A DNA stretch of 64,000 nt from Cellulomonas alba. GTDB taxonomy: Bacteria > Actinomycetota > Actinomycetes > Actinomycetales > Cellulomonadaceae. Under the pieces are notes generated by a model. It was not told the DNA's origin, did not search any database, and saw only the letters and a list, made by a program, of their open reading frames with translations. Positions 43,966-55,320 of the stretch are shown in pieces. The stretch lies in assembly GCF_030362835.1 (NCBI RefSeq), contig NZ_JAUCGQ010000001.1:2521461-2585460 (forward strand), in the 5' to 3' direction. The translations under genes were made by a program, and so were the position numbers. Every line of letters starts with the position of its first letter. The first letter of the stretch is position 1.

Positions 43966-46900
43966 ATGGACCTCACCGGACTTCTGCCTGCGCTGCTGTC
44001 CGACCCGGCCGTCGCGAGCGCGCTGGGCCAGGTCCGCGCGCGCGGCGAGCTCGACGTCGTCGGCCCCGCGGGCGTCCGGCCGCCGCTGCTGGCGGCGCTC
44101 GCCGGCGCGACGTCGTCGGCGGACCGCACCGGCACCCGCGAGCCGGGCCGTCCCCTCGTCGTCGTCACCGCGACGGGCCGCGACGGCGACGAGCTGGCCG
44201 CCGCGCTGCGCTGCTACCTGCCGGACGACGACGTCGCGGTCCTCCCGAGCTGGGAGACGTTGCCGCACGAGCGCCTGAGCCCGCGGGCCGACACCGTCGC
44301 GCGGCGTCTTGCGGTGTTCCGCCGCCTCGCGCACCCGGAGCCCGCGGGCGGCCCGACCGGCGCGGTGCGCGTCCTCGTCGTCCCGGTGCGAGCGCTGCTG
44401 CAGCCGGTCGTCGAAGGGCTCGGCGAGCTCGAGCCGGTCTCGATCGCGACGGGCGACCGCGTGGACCTCGACGACGTCGCGACCCGGCTGGTGAACGCGG
44501 CGTACAGCCGCGTCGACATGGTCGAGAAACGCGGCGAGTTCGCGGTGCGCGGCGGGATCCTCGACGTGTTCCCGCCGACGGAGGACCACCCGCTGCGCGT
44601 CGAGCTGTGGGGCGAGGACGTCGAGGAGATCCGTTGGTTCTCGGTCGCCGACCAGCGCAGCCTCGAGATCGCGGACCACGGGGTCTGGGCGCCGCCGTGC
44701 CGCGAGATCCTGCTGACGGACGAGGTGCGCGAGCGCGCTTCCGCTCTCGTCGAGCGCCTGCCGGGGGCGGTCGACATGCTCGACAAGCTCGCCGCGGGCA
44801 TCGCGGTCGAGGGCATGGAGTCGCTCGCTCCCGTCCTCGTCGACCGCATGGTCCCGGTGCTCGATCTCGTGCCCGACGACGCGCTGCTCGTCGTGGTCGA
44901 CCCCGAGCGCGTGCGGCGCCGCGCGCACGACCTCGTGGCCACGACCGAGGAGTTCCTCGCGGCCGCGTGGACGAGCGCCGCGGCGGGTGCCGCGACGCCG
45001 CTCGACCTGTCCGCCGCGTCGTTCGCGAGCTTCGCCGAGGTCCGCGCGCTCGCGGCCGTGCGCGGGCTCGGCTGGTGGACGCTCTCCGGCTTCACGCTCG
45101 ACGCCGACGCGGTCGACGCGGCCCACGACGTGGCCGAGGGGCTCGGTCACGACGGGGACGTCACGACCCTGCTCGTCGGCGCGCGCGACGTCGAGCGCTA
45201 CCGCGGCGAGGTCGCGCGGGCCGTGGCCGACGTGCGGACGCTGCAGCAGTCGGGCTGGCGGCTGGTGCTCGCGACCGAGGGTCACGGCCCCGCGCAGCGC
45301 ATGGTCGAGCAGCTCAAGGCGTCCGACGTGCCGGCGCGGCTCGTCCCGGCGCTGCCCGACGAGCCCGAGGGCGGCGTCGTGCTCGTGGTCCCCGCACCGG
45401 TCGGGCCGGGGTTCGTCGCCGAGCCGCTGCGCCTCGCGGTGTTCTCCGAGTCCGACCTGACGGGCCGGGGAGGCACGTCGACGCGCGACATGCGGCGCAT
45501 GCCCAGCCGGCGCCGCAACGTCGTCGACCCGCTCGCGCTGCGGCCCGGCGACTTCGTGGTGCACGAGCAGCACGGCGTCGGCCGGTTCGTCGAGCTCGTC
45601 CAGCGGACCATCGGCACGGGCGCGAACGCCGCGACGCGCGAGTACCTCGTCATCGAGTACGCGAGCAGCAAGCGCGGCCAGCCGGGCGACCGGCTCTTCG
45701 TGCCGAGCGACCAGCTCGACCAGGTGACGAAGTACGTGGGCGGCGAGGCGCCGTCGCTCAACAGGATGGGTGGCTCGGACTGGGCCAAGACCAAGGGCAA
45801 GGCGCGCAAGGCGGTCAAGGAGATCGCCGCTGAGCTCATCCGCCTGTACAGCGCCCGCATGGCGACGCCGGGGCACGCGTTCGCGCCCGACACCCCGTGG
45901 CAGCGCGAGCTCGAGGACGCGTTCGCCTATGTCGAGACGCCCGACCAGCTCGCCACGATCGACGAGGTCAAGGCCGACATGGAGAAGTCCGTGCCGATGG
46001 ACCGCCTCGTCTGCGGAGACGTCGGCTACGGCAAGACGGAGATCGCGGTCCGCGCGGCGTTCAAGGCGGTGCAGGACGGCAAGCAGGTGGCCGTGCTCGT
46101 GCCGACGACGCTCCTCGTCCAGCAGCACCTCGACACGTTCGCCGAGCGGTACTCGGCGTTCCCGGTCACCGTGAAGGCGCTGTCGCGGTTCCAGACCGAC
46201 AAGGAGGCGAAGGAGGTCGTCGACGGGCTCGCGGACGGCTCGGTCGACGTCGTGATCGGCACGCACCGGCTCATCACGGGTCAGGTGCGGTTCAAGGAGC
46301 TCGGTCTCGTCGTGATCGACGAGGAGCAGCGGTTCGGCGTCGAGCACAAGGAGATGCTCAAGGCGCTGCGCACCAACGTCGACGTGCTCGCGATGAGCGC
46401 GACACCGATCCCGCGCACGCTCGAGATGGCCGTCACCGGCATCCGCGAGATGTCGACCCTCGCGACCCCGCCCGAGGAGCGCCACCCGGTGCTGACGTTC
46501 GTCGGCGCGTACGAGGAGAAGCAGATCTCGGCGGCGATCCGGCGCGAGCTGCTGCGCGAGGGCCAGGTGTTCTACGTCCACAACAAGGTCGACTCGATCG
46601 AGCGGACGGCGGCGCGGCTCAGCGAGCTCGTGCCCGAGGCCCGCATCGCGGTGGCGCACGGCAAGATGAACGAGCACCAGCTCGAGCGCGTCATCGTCGA
46701 CTTCTGGGAGAAGCGGTTCGACGTGCTGGTCTGCACGACGATCGTCGAGACGGGCCTGGACATCTCCAACGCCAACACGCTGATCCTCGAGCGGGCGGAC
46801 CTGCTGGGCCTCTCGCAGCTCCACCAGCTGCGCGGCCGCGTGGGCCGCGGGCGTGAGCGCGCGTACGCGTACTTCCTGTACCCGCCCGAGAAGCCGCTGA

Positions 46901-47607
46901 CCGAGACGGCGCACGACCGGCTGCAGACGATCGCCGCGAACACCGACCTCGGCGCCGGCATGGCGGTCGCGATGAAGGACCTCGAGATCCGCGGCGCCGG
47001 CAACCTGCTCGGCGGCGAGCAGTCGGGGCACATCGAGGGCGTCGGCTTCGACCTCTACGTGCGCATGGTCGGCGAGGCCGTCGCGAGCTTCCGCGGCGAC
47101 GTGCCCGAGGAGCTGCCCGACGTCACGATCGAGCTGCCGGTCGACGCGCACCTGCCGCACGACTACATCGCGCACGAGCGCCTGCGCCTCGAGGCGTACC
47201 GCAAGATCGCCGCGGCCGGCGACAAGGCGGCGCTCGGCGACGTGCGGGCCGAGCTCGTCGACCGGTACGGGCCCGTGCCGCCCGCGGTGGACAACCTGTT
47301 CGAGGTCGCGGAGTTCCGTCAGCACGTCCGCGCCGCCGGCCTCACCGACGTCACCGCGCAGGGCAAGTTCGTGCGGTTCGCACCGCTCGAGCTGCCGGAG
47401 TCCGCGCAGCTGCGGCTCAAGAGGCTGTACCCGGGGGCCGTGCTCAAGCCCGCCGTGCGTACGGTGCTCGTGCCGTTCCCGACGACCGCGCGCATCGGCG
47501 GCCGGCCGTTGCACGGCTCGGAGCTGCTCGCGTGGGCGCGGCAGCTCATCGACGCGGTGGTGGTCGGCGACGTCTCGGCGGCCGCGACGGTGGGGACCCA
47601 CGCCTGA
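43966..47607 (+). CDS. mfd: Transcription-repair coupling factor Mfd
   Basis: Mfd removes RNA polymerase stalled at DNA lesions and recruits UvrA. The 1,213-residue protein has normal length. An N-terminal UvrB-like half is followed by an RNA-polymerase-interacting CarD-like domain (about 520-590, with PGDFVVHEQHGVGRF). The helicase motor has Walker A GDVGYGKTE near 685 and DEEQRFGVEHKE near 785. A helicase C-terminal domain with QLRGRVGRG and a C-terminal TRCF domain (from about 1040) complete it. It starts the conserved block that continues with mazG and eno, directly after the polysaccharide locus. Confidence 0.97.
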   Translation: MDLTGLLPALLSDPAVASALGQVRARGELDVVGPAGVRPPLLAALAGATSSADRTGTREPGRPLVVVTATGRDGDELAAALRCYLPDDDVAVLPSWETLPHERLSPRADTVARRLAVFRRLAHPEPAGGPTGAVRVLVVPVRALLQPVVEGLGELEPVSIATGDRVDLDDVATRLVNAAYSRVDMVEKRGEFAVRGGILDVFPPTEDHPLRVELWGEDVEEIRWFSVADQRSLEIADHGVWAPPCREILLTDEVRERASALVERLPGAVDMLDKLAAGIAVEGMESLAPVLVDRMVPVLDLVPDDALLVVVDPERVRRRAHDLVATTEEFLAAAWTSAAAGAATPLDLSAASFASFAEVRALAAVRGLGWWTLSGFTLDADAVDAAHDVAEGLGHDGDVTTLLVGARDVERYRGEVARAVADVRTLQQSGWRLVLATEGHGPAQRMVEQLKASDVPARLVPALPDEPEGGVVLVVPAPVGPGFVAEPLRLAVFSESDLTGRGGTSTRDMRRMPSRRRNVVDPLALRPGDFVVHEQHGVGRFVELVQRTIGTGANAATREYLVIEYASSKRGQPGDRLFVPSDQLDQVTKYVGGEAPSLNRMGGSDWAKTKGKARKAVKEIAAELIRLYSARMATPGHAFAPDTPWQRELEDAFAYVETPDQLATIDEVKADMEKSVPMDRLVCGDVGYGKTEIAVRAAFKAVQDGKQVAVLVPTTLLVQQHLDTFAERYSAFPVTVKALSRFQTDKEAKEVVDGLADGSVDVVIGTHRLITGQVRFKELGLVVIDEEQRFGVEHKEMLKALRTNVDVLAMSATPIPRTLEMAVTGIREMSTLATPPEERHPVLTFVGAYEEKQISAAIRRELLREGQVFYVHNKVDSIERTAARLSELVPEARIAVAHGKMNEHQLERVIVDFWEKRFDVLVCTTIVETGLDISNANTLILERADLLGLSQLHQLRGRVGRGRERAYAYFLYPPEKPLTETAHDRLQTIAANTDLGAGMAVAMKDLEIRGAGNLLGGEQSGHIEGVGFDLYVRMVGEAVASFRGDVPEELPDVTIELPVDAHLPHDYIAHERLRLEAYRKIAAAGDKAALGDVRAELVDRYGPVPPAVDNLFEVAEFRQHVRAAGLTDVTAQGKFVRFAPLELPESAQLRLKRLYPGAVLKPAVRTVLVPFPTTARIGGRPLHGSELLAWARQLIDAVVVGDVSAAATVGTHA

Positions 47608-47700
47608 CCCGGAGGCTGCCGCGGCCGACCTGGACGGCGTCCACGGGTGGTGGCCCTACGATGGCCCCGCTCTCTGGTGCGACGACGCAGGAGGTCCGTG

Positions 47701-48321
47701 GTGGCGGTGCAGTGGCGTGGGCGTTCGACGACGCGGGTCGTCGGTGCCGGTCTGGTGGGCGTCGTGGCGCTCGGTGCGCTCGGCGCGTGCTCGGGCCGCC
47801 CCGGCGCGGCCGCCGTGGTCGACGGCCGGACGATCTCGACCTCGGAGCTGCACACGGTCATCACGGAGCTCGGCCCGTACTTCCAGGACGGCTCGACGAA
47901 CGGCGTCCTCGAGGCGATGGTCGAGGAGCGGCCGATGATCGACCTCGCGGCCGAGAAGGGCGTAGGCGCGTCCGACGAGGACGCGCAGAAGCTGCTGGAC
48001 CAGGTCGCGAAGCAGGCGGGGACGCCCGGGACGCCGACGTTCTCGCCCGCGAGCGTCGAGGTCGCGCGCGCGTCCGCGTCGCTGAGCAACCTGCAGAACC
48101 TGTCCGACTCCGACGCCGCGATGGCCGAGCTGACCAAGCGCATCGCCGCGCAGGACGTGACGGTCAACCCGAGGTTCGGCTCGCTCGGCAAGGGCAACGC
48201 GATCGAGCCCGCGCTCGCCCGCCCGTGGTTCGTCTCGAGCCGCCCGGCGGGGTCCTCGCCTGCGCCGAGCCCCGCGCCGACCGACGACTCCGTGACGCCG
48301 GCGCCGACGTCGACGCCCTGA
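47701..48321 (+). CDS. SurA N-terminal domain lipoprotein
   Basis: The 206-residue protein has a lipoprotein signal with lipobox LGALGAC near residue 29. A SurA-N-like helical domain starts at GAAAVVDGRTISTSELHTVI. No parvulin PPIase domain follows; instead the C-terminus contains VNPRFGSLGK and a Pro/Ser tail. It corresponds in position to the LpqU-region lipoproteins near mfd and mazG in mycobacteria, though not clearly in sequence. A GTG at 47701 is chosen because AGGAGG lies six bases upstream; the adjacent GTG at 47698 would be too close. The role is probably envelope chaperone-like. Confidence 0.8.
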   Translation: MAVQWRGRSTTRVVGAGLVGVVALGALGACSGRPGAAAVVDGRTISTSELHTVITELGPYFQDGSTNGVLEAMVEERPMIDLAAEKGVGASDEDAQKLLDQVAKQAGTPGTPTFSPASVEVARASASLSNLQNLSDSDAAMAELTKRIAAQDVTVNPRFGSLGKGNAIEPALARPWFVSSRPAGSSPAPSPAPTDDSVTPAPTSTP

Positions 48322-48325
48322 CGCG

Positions 48326-48979
48326 ATGACCGACGCCGCCGGACGCGACCCGCTGCGCGAGCTCGTCGCGGTCATGGACCGGCTGCGCTCGCCCGGCGGG
48401 TGCCCGTGGGACGCGGTGCAGACGCACGAGAGCCTCGCGCCGTACGCCCTCGAGGAGGCGCACGAGCTCGTCGAGGCGATCGAGGCCGGCGACCGGGCCG
48501 GGCTGCGCGAGGAGCTCGGCGACGTGCTGCTGCAGGTCGTGTTCCACGCGCGCGTCGCGGCGGAGGACGTCGACGACCCGTTCGACGTGGACGACGTCGC
48601 GCGCGACCTCGTGGCCAAGCTCGTGCGGCGCCACCCCCACGTGTTCGCCGACGCCGCCGCGCCCGGCGACGAGGCGGGCCAGCACGCGGCGTGGGACCGG
48701 ATCAAGAAGGCCGAGAAGGCGCGGGAGTCGGTGTTCGACGGGATCCCCGCGACGCTCGGGGCGCTCGCGCGGGCGCAGAAGGTCGCGGGCCGCGCGGGTC
48801 GCGCCGGGCTCGCGGGTGCTCCGCCGGCGGACGCGACCGACGCGACGGACCTCGGGGCGCGCCTGCTGGCGACCGTGCGCGAGGCGCAGCAGGCGGGTCT
48901 CGACGCGGAGGGCGAGCTGCGCCGCGCGTCGGCGGCGTGGGAACGCGAGCTGCGCGATCGCGAGGCGTCCGCGCACTGA
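48326..48979 (+). CDS. mazG: MazG family nucleoside triphosphate pyrophosphohydrolase
   Basis: MazG hydrolyses non-canonical or excess NTPs to NMP and pyrophosphate. The 217-residue form has one MazG domain, with LRSPGGCPWDAVQTHESLAPY near the N-terminus, the metal-binding EEAHELVEAI near residue 48 and EELGDVLLQVVFHA near 66. After the PHVFAD motif and the WDRIKKAEK segment the C-terminal half is short and alanine-rich. It begins five bases after the lipoprotein gene and is probably co-transcribed with it. Confidence 0.93.
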   Translation: MTDAAGRDPLRELVAVMDRLRSPGGCPWDAVQTHESLAPYALEEAHELVEAIEAGDRAGLREELGDVLLQVVFHARVAAEDVDDPFDVDDVARDLVAKLVRRHPHVFADAAAPGDEAGQHAAWDRIKKAEKARESVFDGIPATLGALARAQKVAGRAGRAGLAGAPPADATDATDLGARLLATVREAQQAGLDAEGELRRASAAWERELRDREASAH

Positions 48980-49030
48980 GACGTCCCGGCTCGCGCAACG
49001 GGCACGGCACACCGGCTGCGCCGGTCGCCG

Positions 49031-49043
49031 AGGCCAAGGTCCC
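49031..49043 (+). promoter_or_regulatory. GGGACC box before pntA
   Basis: AGGCCAAGGTCCC ends 22 bases before the -10 (TAGCCT, 49066-49071). The same box occurs before eno and, inverted, before ndh. Confidence 0.55.
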
Positions 49044-49120
49044 GTCACGCGTCGGACCCCCTGGCTAGCCTCGGACCGAGGCGCCGCACCCGGCGGTGGA
49101 CATCCGGCGGAGGTGTGCGT

Positions 49121-50695
49121 GTGGGCGGCGACGTGACGACGACCATCGGTGTGCCGCGCGAGCACGACGGCCAGCCGCTCGTGGCGGCGACGCCCGCGAC
49201 GGTCCAGCGCCTCGTCGCGCTCGGGTACGGGGTCGCGGTCGAGAGCGGCGCAGGCACGGGCTCGCTCGCCTCCGACGAGGAGTACGCGGCCGCGGGCGCC
49301 CGCGTGGTCGACGCGGCGACCGCCTGGGGCTCCGACGTCGTCGTGACGGTCGACGCACCCGACGCCGAGCACGTGGCGGCGTTGCGGCCCGGTGCGGTGC
49401 TCGCCTCGATGCTGACACCCGCCGCGCGGCCCGACCTGGTCGACGCGCTCGCGGCGCGCGGCGTCACGGCCCTCGCGCTCGACGCGGTCCCGCGCATCTC
49501 GCGCGCGCAGAGCCTCGACGTGCTGAGCACGCTGTCGAACGTCGCGGGCTACCGCGCGGTCGTGGAGGCGGCTGCCGAGTACGGCGGCATGTTCGGCGGC
49601 CAGGTGACGGCCGCGGGCAAGACGCCGCCCGCCACGGTGTTCGTCATCGGCGCCGGCGTGGCCGGCCTCGCGGCGATCGGTGCTGCCGCCAGCCTGGGTG
49701 CCCAGGTCCGGGCGTTCGACGTCCGCCCAGAGGTGGGCGAGCAGATCGAGTCGATGGGCGCGACCTTCGTCCGCGAGCCCGCCGCGCAGCAGCAGGTGAG
49801 CGCCGACGGCTACGCGAGCCCGCTGACGCCCGAGCAGCTCGCCGCGGCGCTCGACCTCTACGCGGCCGAGTGCGCGCGCGCCGACGTCGTCGTCACGACC
49901 GCGCTCGTCCGTGGGCAGGCTCCGACCACGATCACCGCGGCGGCCGTCGCGGCGATGCGCCCCGGCTCCGTGGTCGTCGATCTCGCCGCGTCCGGCGGCG
50001 GCAACTGCGAGGCCACCGTGCCGGGGGAGCGCGTCGTCACCGACAACGGCGTCGTGGTGCTCGGCTGGACGGACCTCGCGGCCCGCCTCCCGCGGCACAC
50101 GTCGCAGCTGTTCGGCACCAACGTCGTCAACCTCCTGCGCCTGCTGACGCCCGGCAAGGACGACGGCACGCTCGTGCTCGACCTCGACGACCCGGTGCAG
50201 CGCGGAATGACCGTGACGAAGGGCGGCGAGGTCCTGTGGCCGCCACCGCCGGTCACCGTGTCTGCCGCGCCGCCGCCGCCCGTCCAGGCCGTCGCGGCGC
50301 CCGCCCCGACCGCCGAGGAGCTCGCGGAGGCGCGCGCCCGGCGCCGCCAGCGACTGACGATCGGCGCCGCGCTCGGCGCCGTCCTGCTGACGCTCGCCAT
50401 CTCCTTCGCGCCCGCGGCGTTCCTCGGCCACGTCACGGTGTTCGTGCTCGCGGTCTTCGTCGGGTACTACGTCATCTCGAACGTGACGCACGCGCTGCAC
50501 ACGCCGCTGATGGCCCAGACGAACGCGATCTCCGGGATCATCCTGGTCGGCGCGCTGCTCCAGATCGGCTCGGACGACTGGCGCGTCAGCCTGCTGGCCT
50601 GCGTCGCCGCCGCGATCGCGAGCATCAACATCTTCGGCGGGTTCCTCGTCGCCAACAGGATGATCCGCATGTTCCGGCGGGAGGACGCCCGATGA
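49121..50695 (+). CDS. pntA: NAD(P) transhydrogenase subunit alpha (PntA)
   Basis: PntA binds NAD(H) in the proton-translocating transhydrogenase that exchanges hydride between NADH and NADP. This 524-residue chain fuses the NAD-binding domain (about 1-385) with the first membrane part (about 410-525, four helices). The NAD-binding domain shows [18 protein letters not shown] at the start and the Rossmann motif [15 protein letters not shown] near 185. The GTG at 49121 has GGAGG at suitable distance; a GTG at 49115 is too close to it. Its stop overlaps the pntB ATG. It sits between mazG and eno, where most relatives lack it. Confidence 0.94.
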   Translation: MGGDVTTTIGVPREHDGQPLVAATPATVQRLVALGYGVAVESGAGTGSLASDEEYAAAGARVVDAATAWGSDVVVTVDAPDAEHVAALRPGAVLASMLTPAARPDLVDALAARGVTALALDAVPRISRAQSLDVLSTLSNVAGYRAVVEAAAEYGGMFGGQVTAAGKTPPATVFVIGAGVAGLAAIGAAASLGAQVRAFDVRPEVGEQIESMGATFVREPAAQQQVSADGYASPLTPEQLAAALDLYAAECARADVVVTTALVRGQAPTTITAAAVAAMRPGSVVVDLAASGGGNCEATVPGERVVTDNGVVVLGWTDLAARLPRHTSQLFGTNVVNLLRLLTPGKDDGTLVLDLDDPVQRGMTVTKGGEVLWPPPPVTVSAAPPPPVQAVAAPAPTAEELAEARARRRQRLTIGAALGAVLLTLAISFAPAAFLGHVTVFVLAVFVGYYVISNVTHALHTPLMAQTNAISGIILVGALLQIGSDDWRVSLLACVAAAIASINIFGGFLVANRMIRMFRREDAR

Positions 50696-52107
50696 CGCTC
50701 ACCTCGCTCGCGCAGGCGACGTACCTGCTGGCCGCCGTGCTGTTCGTCCTGTCGCTCGCCGGGCTGTCGCACCAGGAGTCGGCCAGGCGCGGCAACGCGC
50801 TCGGCATGGCGGGCATGGTGCTCGCCCTGGCGGCGACGATCGCGCTCGCGATCGACCAGTCCGCGCGTCCGCGAGCCGCGACCGCGGGCCTCATCGCGCT
50901 CGTGCTGCTCGTCGGCGCCGTCATCGGCACGTGGCAGGCGCGCCGCGTCGAGATGACGCAGATGCCCGAGCTCATCGCGATGCTGCACAGCTTCGTGGGG
51001 GCCGCGGCGGTGCTCGTCGGGTACAACTCGTTCCTCACCGAGCCGCACGCCGACGCGGTGCACAGGGTGGAGGTCTTCCTCGGCGTGCTGATCGGCGCGG
51101 TGACGTTCACGGGCTCGGTCGTCGCGTACCTCAAGCTCTCCGCGCGCGTGTCGTCGGCGCCGCTGACGCTGCCGGGGCGCAACTGGCTCAACCTCGGTGC
51201 GCTCGTGGCGTCCGCCGGACTGATGGCGTGGTTCCTCGGCTCGGGCTCGGTCGTGCCGCTCGCGCTCATGACGGTGGTCGCGCTGGCGCTGGGCTGGCAC
51301 CTGGTGGCGAGCATCGGCGGCGGCGACATGCCCGTCGTCGTGTCGATGCTGAACTCGTACTCCGGCTGGGCCGCCGCGGCCGCCGGCTTCATGCTCGACA
51401 ACGACCTGCTCATCGTCACGGGCGCCCTGGTCGGCTCGTCCGGCGCGATCCTGTCCTACCTCATGTGCCGTGCGATGAACCGGTCGTTCGTCAGCGTGAT
51501 CCTCGGCGGGTTCGGCACGGCCGAGGGCACGGTCGCGAGCGCCGCGGGGGAGCAGGGCGAGCATCGCGAGGTCTCGGCCTCGGACGTCGCCGACCTCCTG
51601 ACGGGCGCGCGGTCGGTCGTCGTCACGCCCGGGTACGGCATGGCCGTCGCCAAGGCGCAGTACCCCGTCGCCGAGCTCGTCGAACGCCTGCGCGCGCACG
51701 GCGTGCAGGTCCGGTTCGGCGTGCACCCCGTGGCCGGCCGCCTGCCGGGCCACATGAACGTGCTGCTCGCGGAGGCGCGCGTGCCGTACGACATCGTGCT
51801 CGAGATGGACGAGATCAACCCGGACCTCGCGGACACCGACGTCGTGCTGGTGATCGGCGCGAACGACACGGTCAACCCTGCGGCGCTCGAGGACCCGGGC
51901 TCGCCGATCGCGGGCATGCCGGTGCTCGAGGTGTGGCACGCGCGGCAGGTCGTGGTCTTCAAGCGCTCGATGGCCACCGGCTACGCGGGTGTGCAGAACC
52001 CGCTGTTCTTCCGCGAGAACACCGCGATGCTGTTCGGCGACGCCAAGGAGCAGGTCGAGGCGATCCTCACGCACGTCGCCCCCGCGCCAGCGCGTGCGGC
52101 GGGCTGA
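50692..52107 (+). CDS. pntB: NAD(P) transhydrogenase subunit beta (PntB)
   Basis: PntB carries the remaining proton channel helices and the NADP(H)-binding domain. The 471-residue protein has about eight or nine membrane helices (1-270) followed by the soluble domain, with [21 protein letters not shown] near residue 310 and [15 protein letters not shown] near 385, both diagnostic. It starts four bases inside pntA (ATGA). The enzyme makes NADPH at the expense of proton motive force. Confidence 0.95.
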   Translation: MTLTSLAQATYLLAAVLFVLSLAGLSHQESARRGNALGMAGMVLALAATIALAIDQSARPRAATAGLIALVLLVGAVIGTWQARRVEMTQMPELIAMLHSFVGAAAVLVGYNSFLTEPHADAVHRVEVFLGVLIGAVTFTGSVVAYLKLSARVSSAPLTLPGRNWLNLGALVASAGLMAWFLGSGSVVPLALMTVVALALGWHLVASIGGGDMPVVVSMLNSYSGWAAAAAGFMLDNDLLIVTGALVGSSGAILSYLMCRAMNRSFVSVILGGFGTAEGTVASAAGEQGEHREVSASDVADLLTGARSVVVTPGYGMAVAKAQYPVAELVERLRAHGVQVRFGVHPVAGRLPGHMNVLLAEARVPYDIVLEMDEINPDLADTDVVLVIGANDTVNPAALEDPGSPIAGMPVLEVWHARQVVVFKRSMATGYAGVQNPLFFRENTAMLFGDAKEQVEAILTHVAPAPARAAG

Positions 52108-52154
52108 GCCCGGCCGGGGCGGACATCCTGCCACCGCGGGTGGCGGTGTCCGCC

Positions 52155-52167
52155 TGGCAAAGGTCCC
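52155..52167 (+). promoter_or_regulatory. GGGACC box before eno
   Basis: TGGCAAAGGTCCC ends 24 bases before the -10 (TAGGGT, 52192-52197). Confidence 0.55.
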
Positions 52168-52199
52168 GTCACCGAATCTCCATGCCCGCACTAGGGTGA

Positions 52200-53519
<1,320 letters not shown>

Positions 53520-53530
53520 CACAGCGCGCA

Positions 53531-53572
53531 CCGGAGGGCCGGCATCCCCGTCGTGGGGTGCCGGCCCTCCGG
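53531..53572 (+). terminator. Enolase terminator
   Basis: A stem of about 18 bp (CCGGAGGGCCGGCA paired with TGCCGGCCCTCCGG, extended by four GC pairs) with a small loop, 12 bases after the eno stop. Confidence 0.85.
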
Positions 53573-53797
53573 CGTTCCCGCGCGACGAGGCCTCGGTCCG
53601 GCGAGGGACGAGCGGCGCTGCCGACGGGAGGGCGCCCCCGTCGCTGTGCTGCCCGCCGTTCCCGCGGGCGTAGGGACACACCCACGCGGTCCGGCCCGCC
53701 TCGCCCGACGCGGTCAATCGCCGCCGCGAGCGGGGCGGCGCGCCCGCCCGGCCGAGGGTCCCGGAGGCGGCGCGGGTCGCGAGGCAGGATGGGCGTC

Positions 53798-54664
53798 GTG
53801 CCTGCCCCCCGCCGTCCCGCCTCGCCGGCCGCGCCCGGCCGGGCCGCGGCGCGTCCGGGCGCGCGGCACGGCTCGACCCCCGGGGGCTCGACAGCCGGCC
53901 GGCCCGCGTCCTCGGGTGCGGCGCGCGGCTCCGGGGCGGCCGCCGCCCGCGGCTCCGGCGGGAGCGGGGCGACCGGGACGAGCACCGCCCGCGCCGACGG
54001 CGCGGCGTCGCCGCGCGCCACCACGTCCGGCTCCCCGATCCCTGCGACCGGCGCCGTGCCGCGGGTCGGCGCGCCGCCACCCTCGGCCGCCTCGCGACCC
54101 GGCTCGTCCCGGCCCGCGCCGCGCCCGTCGGCCCGCTCGAACCCGCGGGCGGCCGCACCGTCGCAGCACGTGCAGACGCGGCTGCCCCGACTCTTCACGG
54201 TCCGCGTCATGGTGTTCGGCTGCGTGGTGCTGCTCGCGTTCATCCTCGTCTCGCCCACGCTGCACTCGTACGTGCAGCAGCGTCAGCAGCTCGCCCAGCT
54301 GCGCTCGCAGGTCGCTGCGGCGCAGGCGCGCAACGACGATCTGCAGTCGGACCTCTCGCGGTGGGACGACCCGGCGTACGTGCAGGCGCAGGCGCGCCAG
54401 CGGCTGTCATTCGTCATGCCGGGGGAGAAGGCGTTCCGCGTGGCCGACCCGCAGACCGTGCCGGACGTCGAGCCCGCGGAGAAGTCCGGCCCGTCGTCGG
54501 CGCTGGACGACACGGGCACCGGCCCCTGGTACCAGGCGGTCTGGTCGTCGGTCGAGGCCGCGGGCGCCCAGCCCGTCCCGCCGGCCGGACAGACGGACGC
54601 GTCGGACACGCCGTCGGACGCGACCACGGACCCCGCCACACCGCCGGCGACCACGGCACCCTGA
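53798..54664 (+). CDS. FtsB/DivIC-family septum formation protein
   Basis: The 288-residue bitopic protein has a long Pro/Ala/Gly/Ser-rich cytoplasmic N-terminus (about 1-125). One membrane helix (about 131-152, VRVMVFGCVVLLAFILVSP) and an external coiled coil rich in Q, L and A (about 155-195) lead to the DivIC-type pattern YVQAQARQRLSFVMPGE. A Pro/Thr/Asp tail ends it. FtsB and DivIC join FtsL and FtsQ in the divisome. A GTG start is chosen because CAGGAT (53785-53790) lies seven bases before it. Its place after eno matches the order in mycobacteria. Confidence 0.88.
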   Translation: MPAPRRPASPAAPGRAAARPGARHGSTPGGSTAGRPASSGAARGSGAAAARGSGGSGATGTSTARADGAASPRATTSGSPIPATGAVPRVGAPPPSAASRPGSSRPAPRPSARSNPRAAAPSQHVQTRLPRLFTVRVMVFGCVVLLAFILVSPTLHSYVQQRQQLAQLRSQVAAAQARNDDLQSDLSRWDDPAYVQAQARQRLSFVMPGEKAFRVADPQTVPDVEPAEKSGPSSALDDTGTGPWYQAVWSSVEAAGAQPVPPAGQTDASDTPSDATTDPATPPATTAP

Positions 54665-54760
54665 CGCGGCGCCGGCCCAGGTCGCCTGGGCGGTGACCCG
54701 TCGCACGTCGTCGGACGGGCGACAATGGACGCACCCCGCCGCCCCACGAACGGATCCGTC

Positions 54761-55252
54761 ATGTCCTCCGCCGTCACCGAGCGCGACCTCGACGTGCTGC
54801 GCGAGCAGCTCGGCCGCCCGCCGCGCGGCGTCGTCGGCGTCGCCGCCCGCTGCGTGTGCGGCCGCCCGCTCGTCGTCCGCACGGCCCCGCGCCTCGACGA
54901 CGGCACGCCCTTCCCCACGACGTACTACCTGACGTGCCCGCCGGCGGTCGCGGCGGTGAGCACGCTGGAGGCGACCGGCCTCATGAAGGACCTGACCGCG
55001 CGGCTCGAGCACGACGAGGAGCTCGCCGCGGCCTACCGGCGCGCGCACGAGGCGTACCTCGCGGACCGCGACGAGCTCGGGCACGTCGAGGAGATCGCCG
55101 GCGTCTCGGCCGGCGGCATGCCCACCCGCGTCAAGTGCCTGCACGTGCACGTCGGCCACGCGCTCGCGGCCGGCCCCGGCGTGAACCCGATCGGCGACGA
55201 GGTCCTCGGGCTCATGCGCGACACCTGGCGTCCCGACCGCTGCACCTGCTGA
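54761..55252 (+). CDS. DUF501 domain protein
   Basis: The 163-residue cytoplasmic protein is of unknown function and is conserved in Actinobacteria between the ftsB-like gene and ppx. Visible features are CVCGRPLVVRT, PTTYYLTCPPAVAAVSTLEATG, the motif GGMPTRVKCLHVHVGHALA near residue 126 and a terminal DRCTC. The conserved cysteines and histidines could bind metal. An upstream in-frame ATG at 54725 would add 12 residues; the start at 54761 matches the usual family opening. Confidence 0.85.
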   Translation: MSSAVTERDLDVLREQLGRPPRGVVGVAARCVCGRPLVVRTAPRLDDGTPFPTTYYLTCPPAVAAVSTLEATGLMKDLTARLEHDEELAAAYRRAHEAYLADRDELGHVEEIAGVSAGGMPTRVKCLHVHVGHALAAGPGVNPIGDEVLGLMRDTWRPDRCTC

Positions 55253-55320
55253 CGGCGAGGCCGTTCGGTGGCCGGACGCCGGCGTCGGACGGGCGTCCGT
55301 CGGATGCGAGGATGGCGCGC

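Noticed and set aside
43960..47601. A 1,213-codon open frame on the minus strand opposite mfd
   Set aside because: It mirrors mfd exactly in extent and has no recognisable domain.
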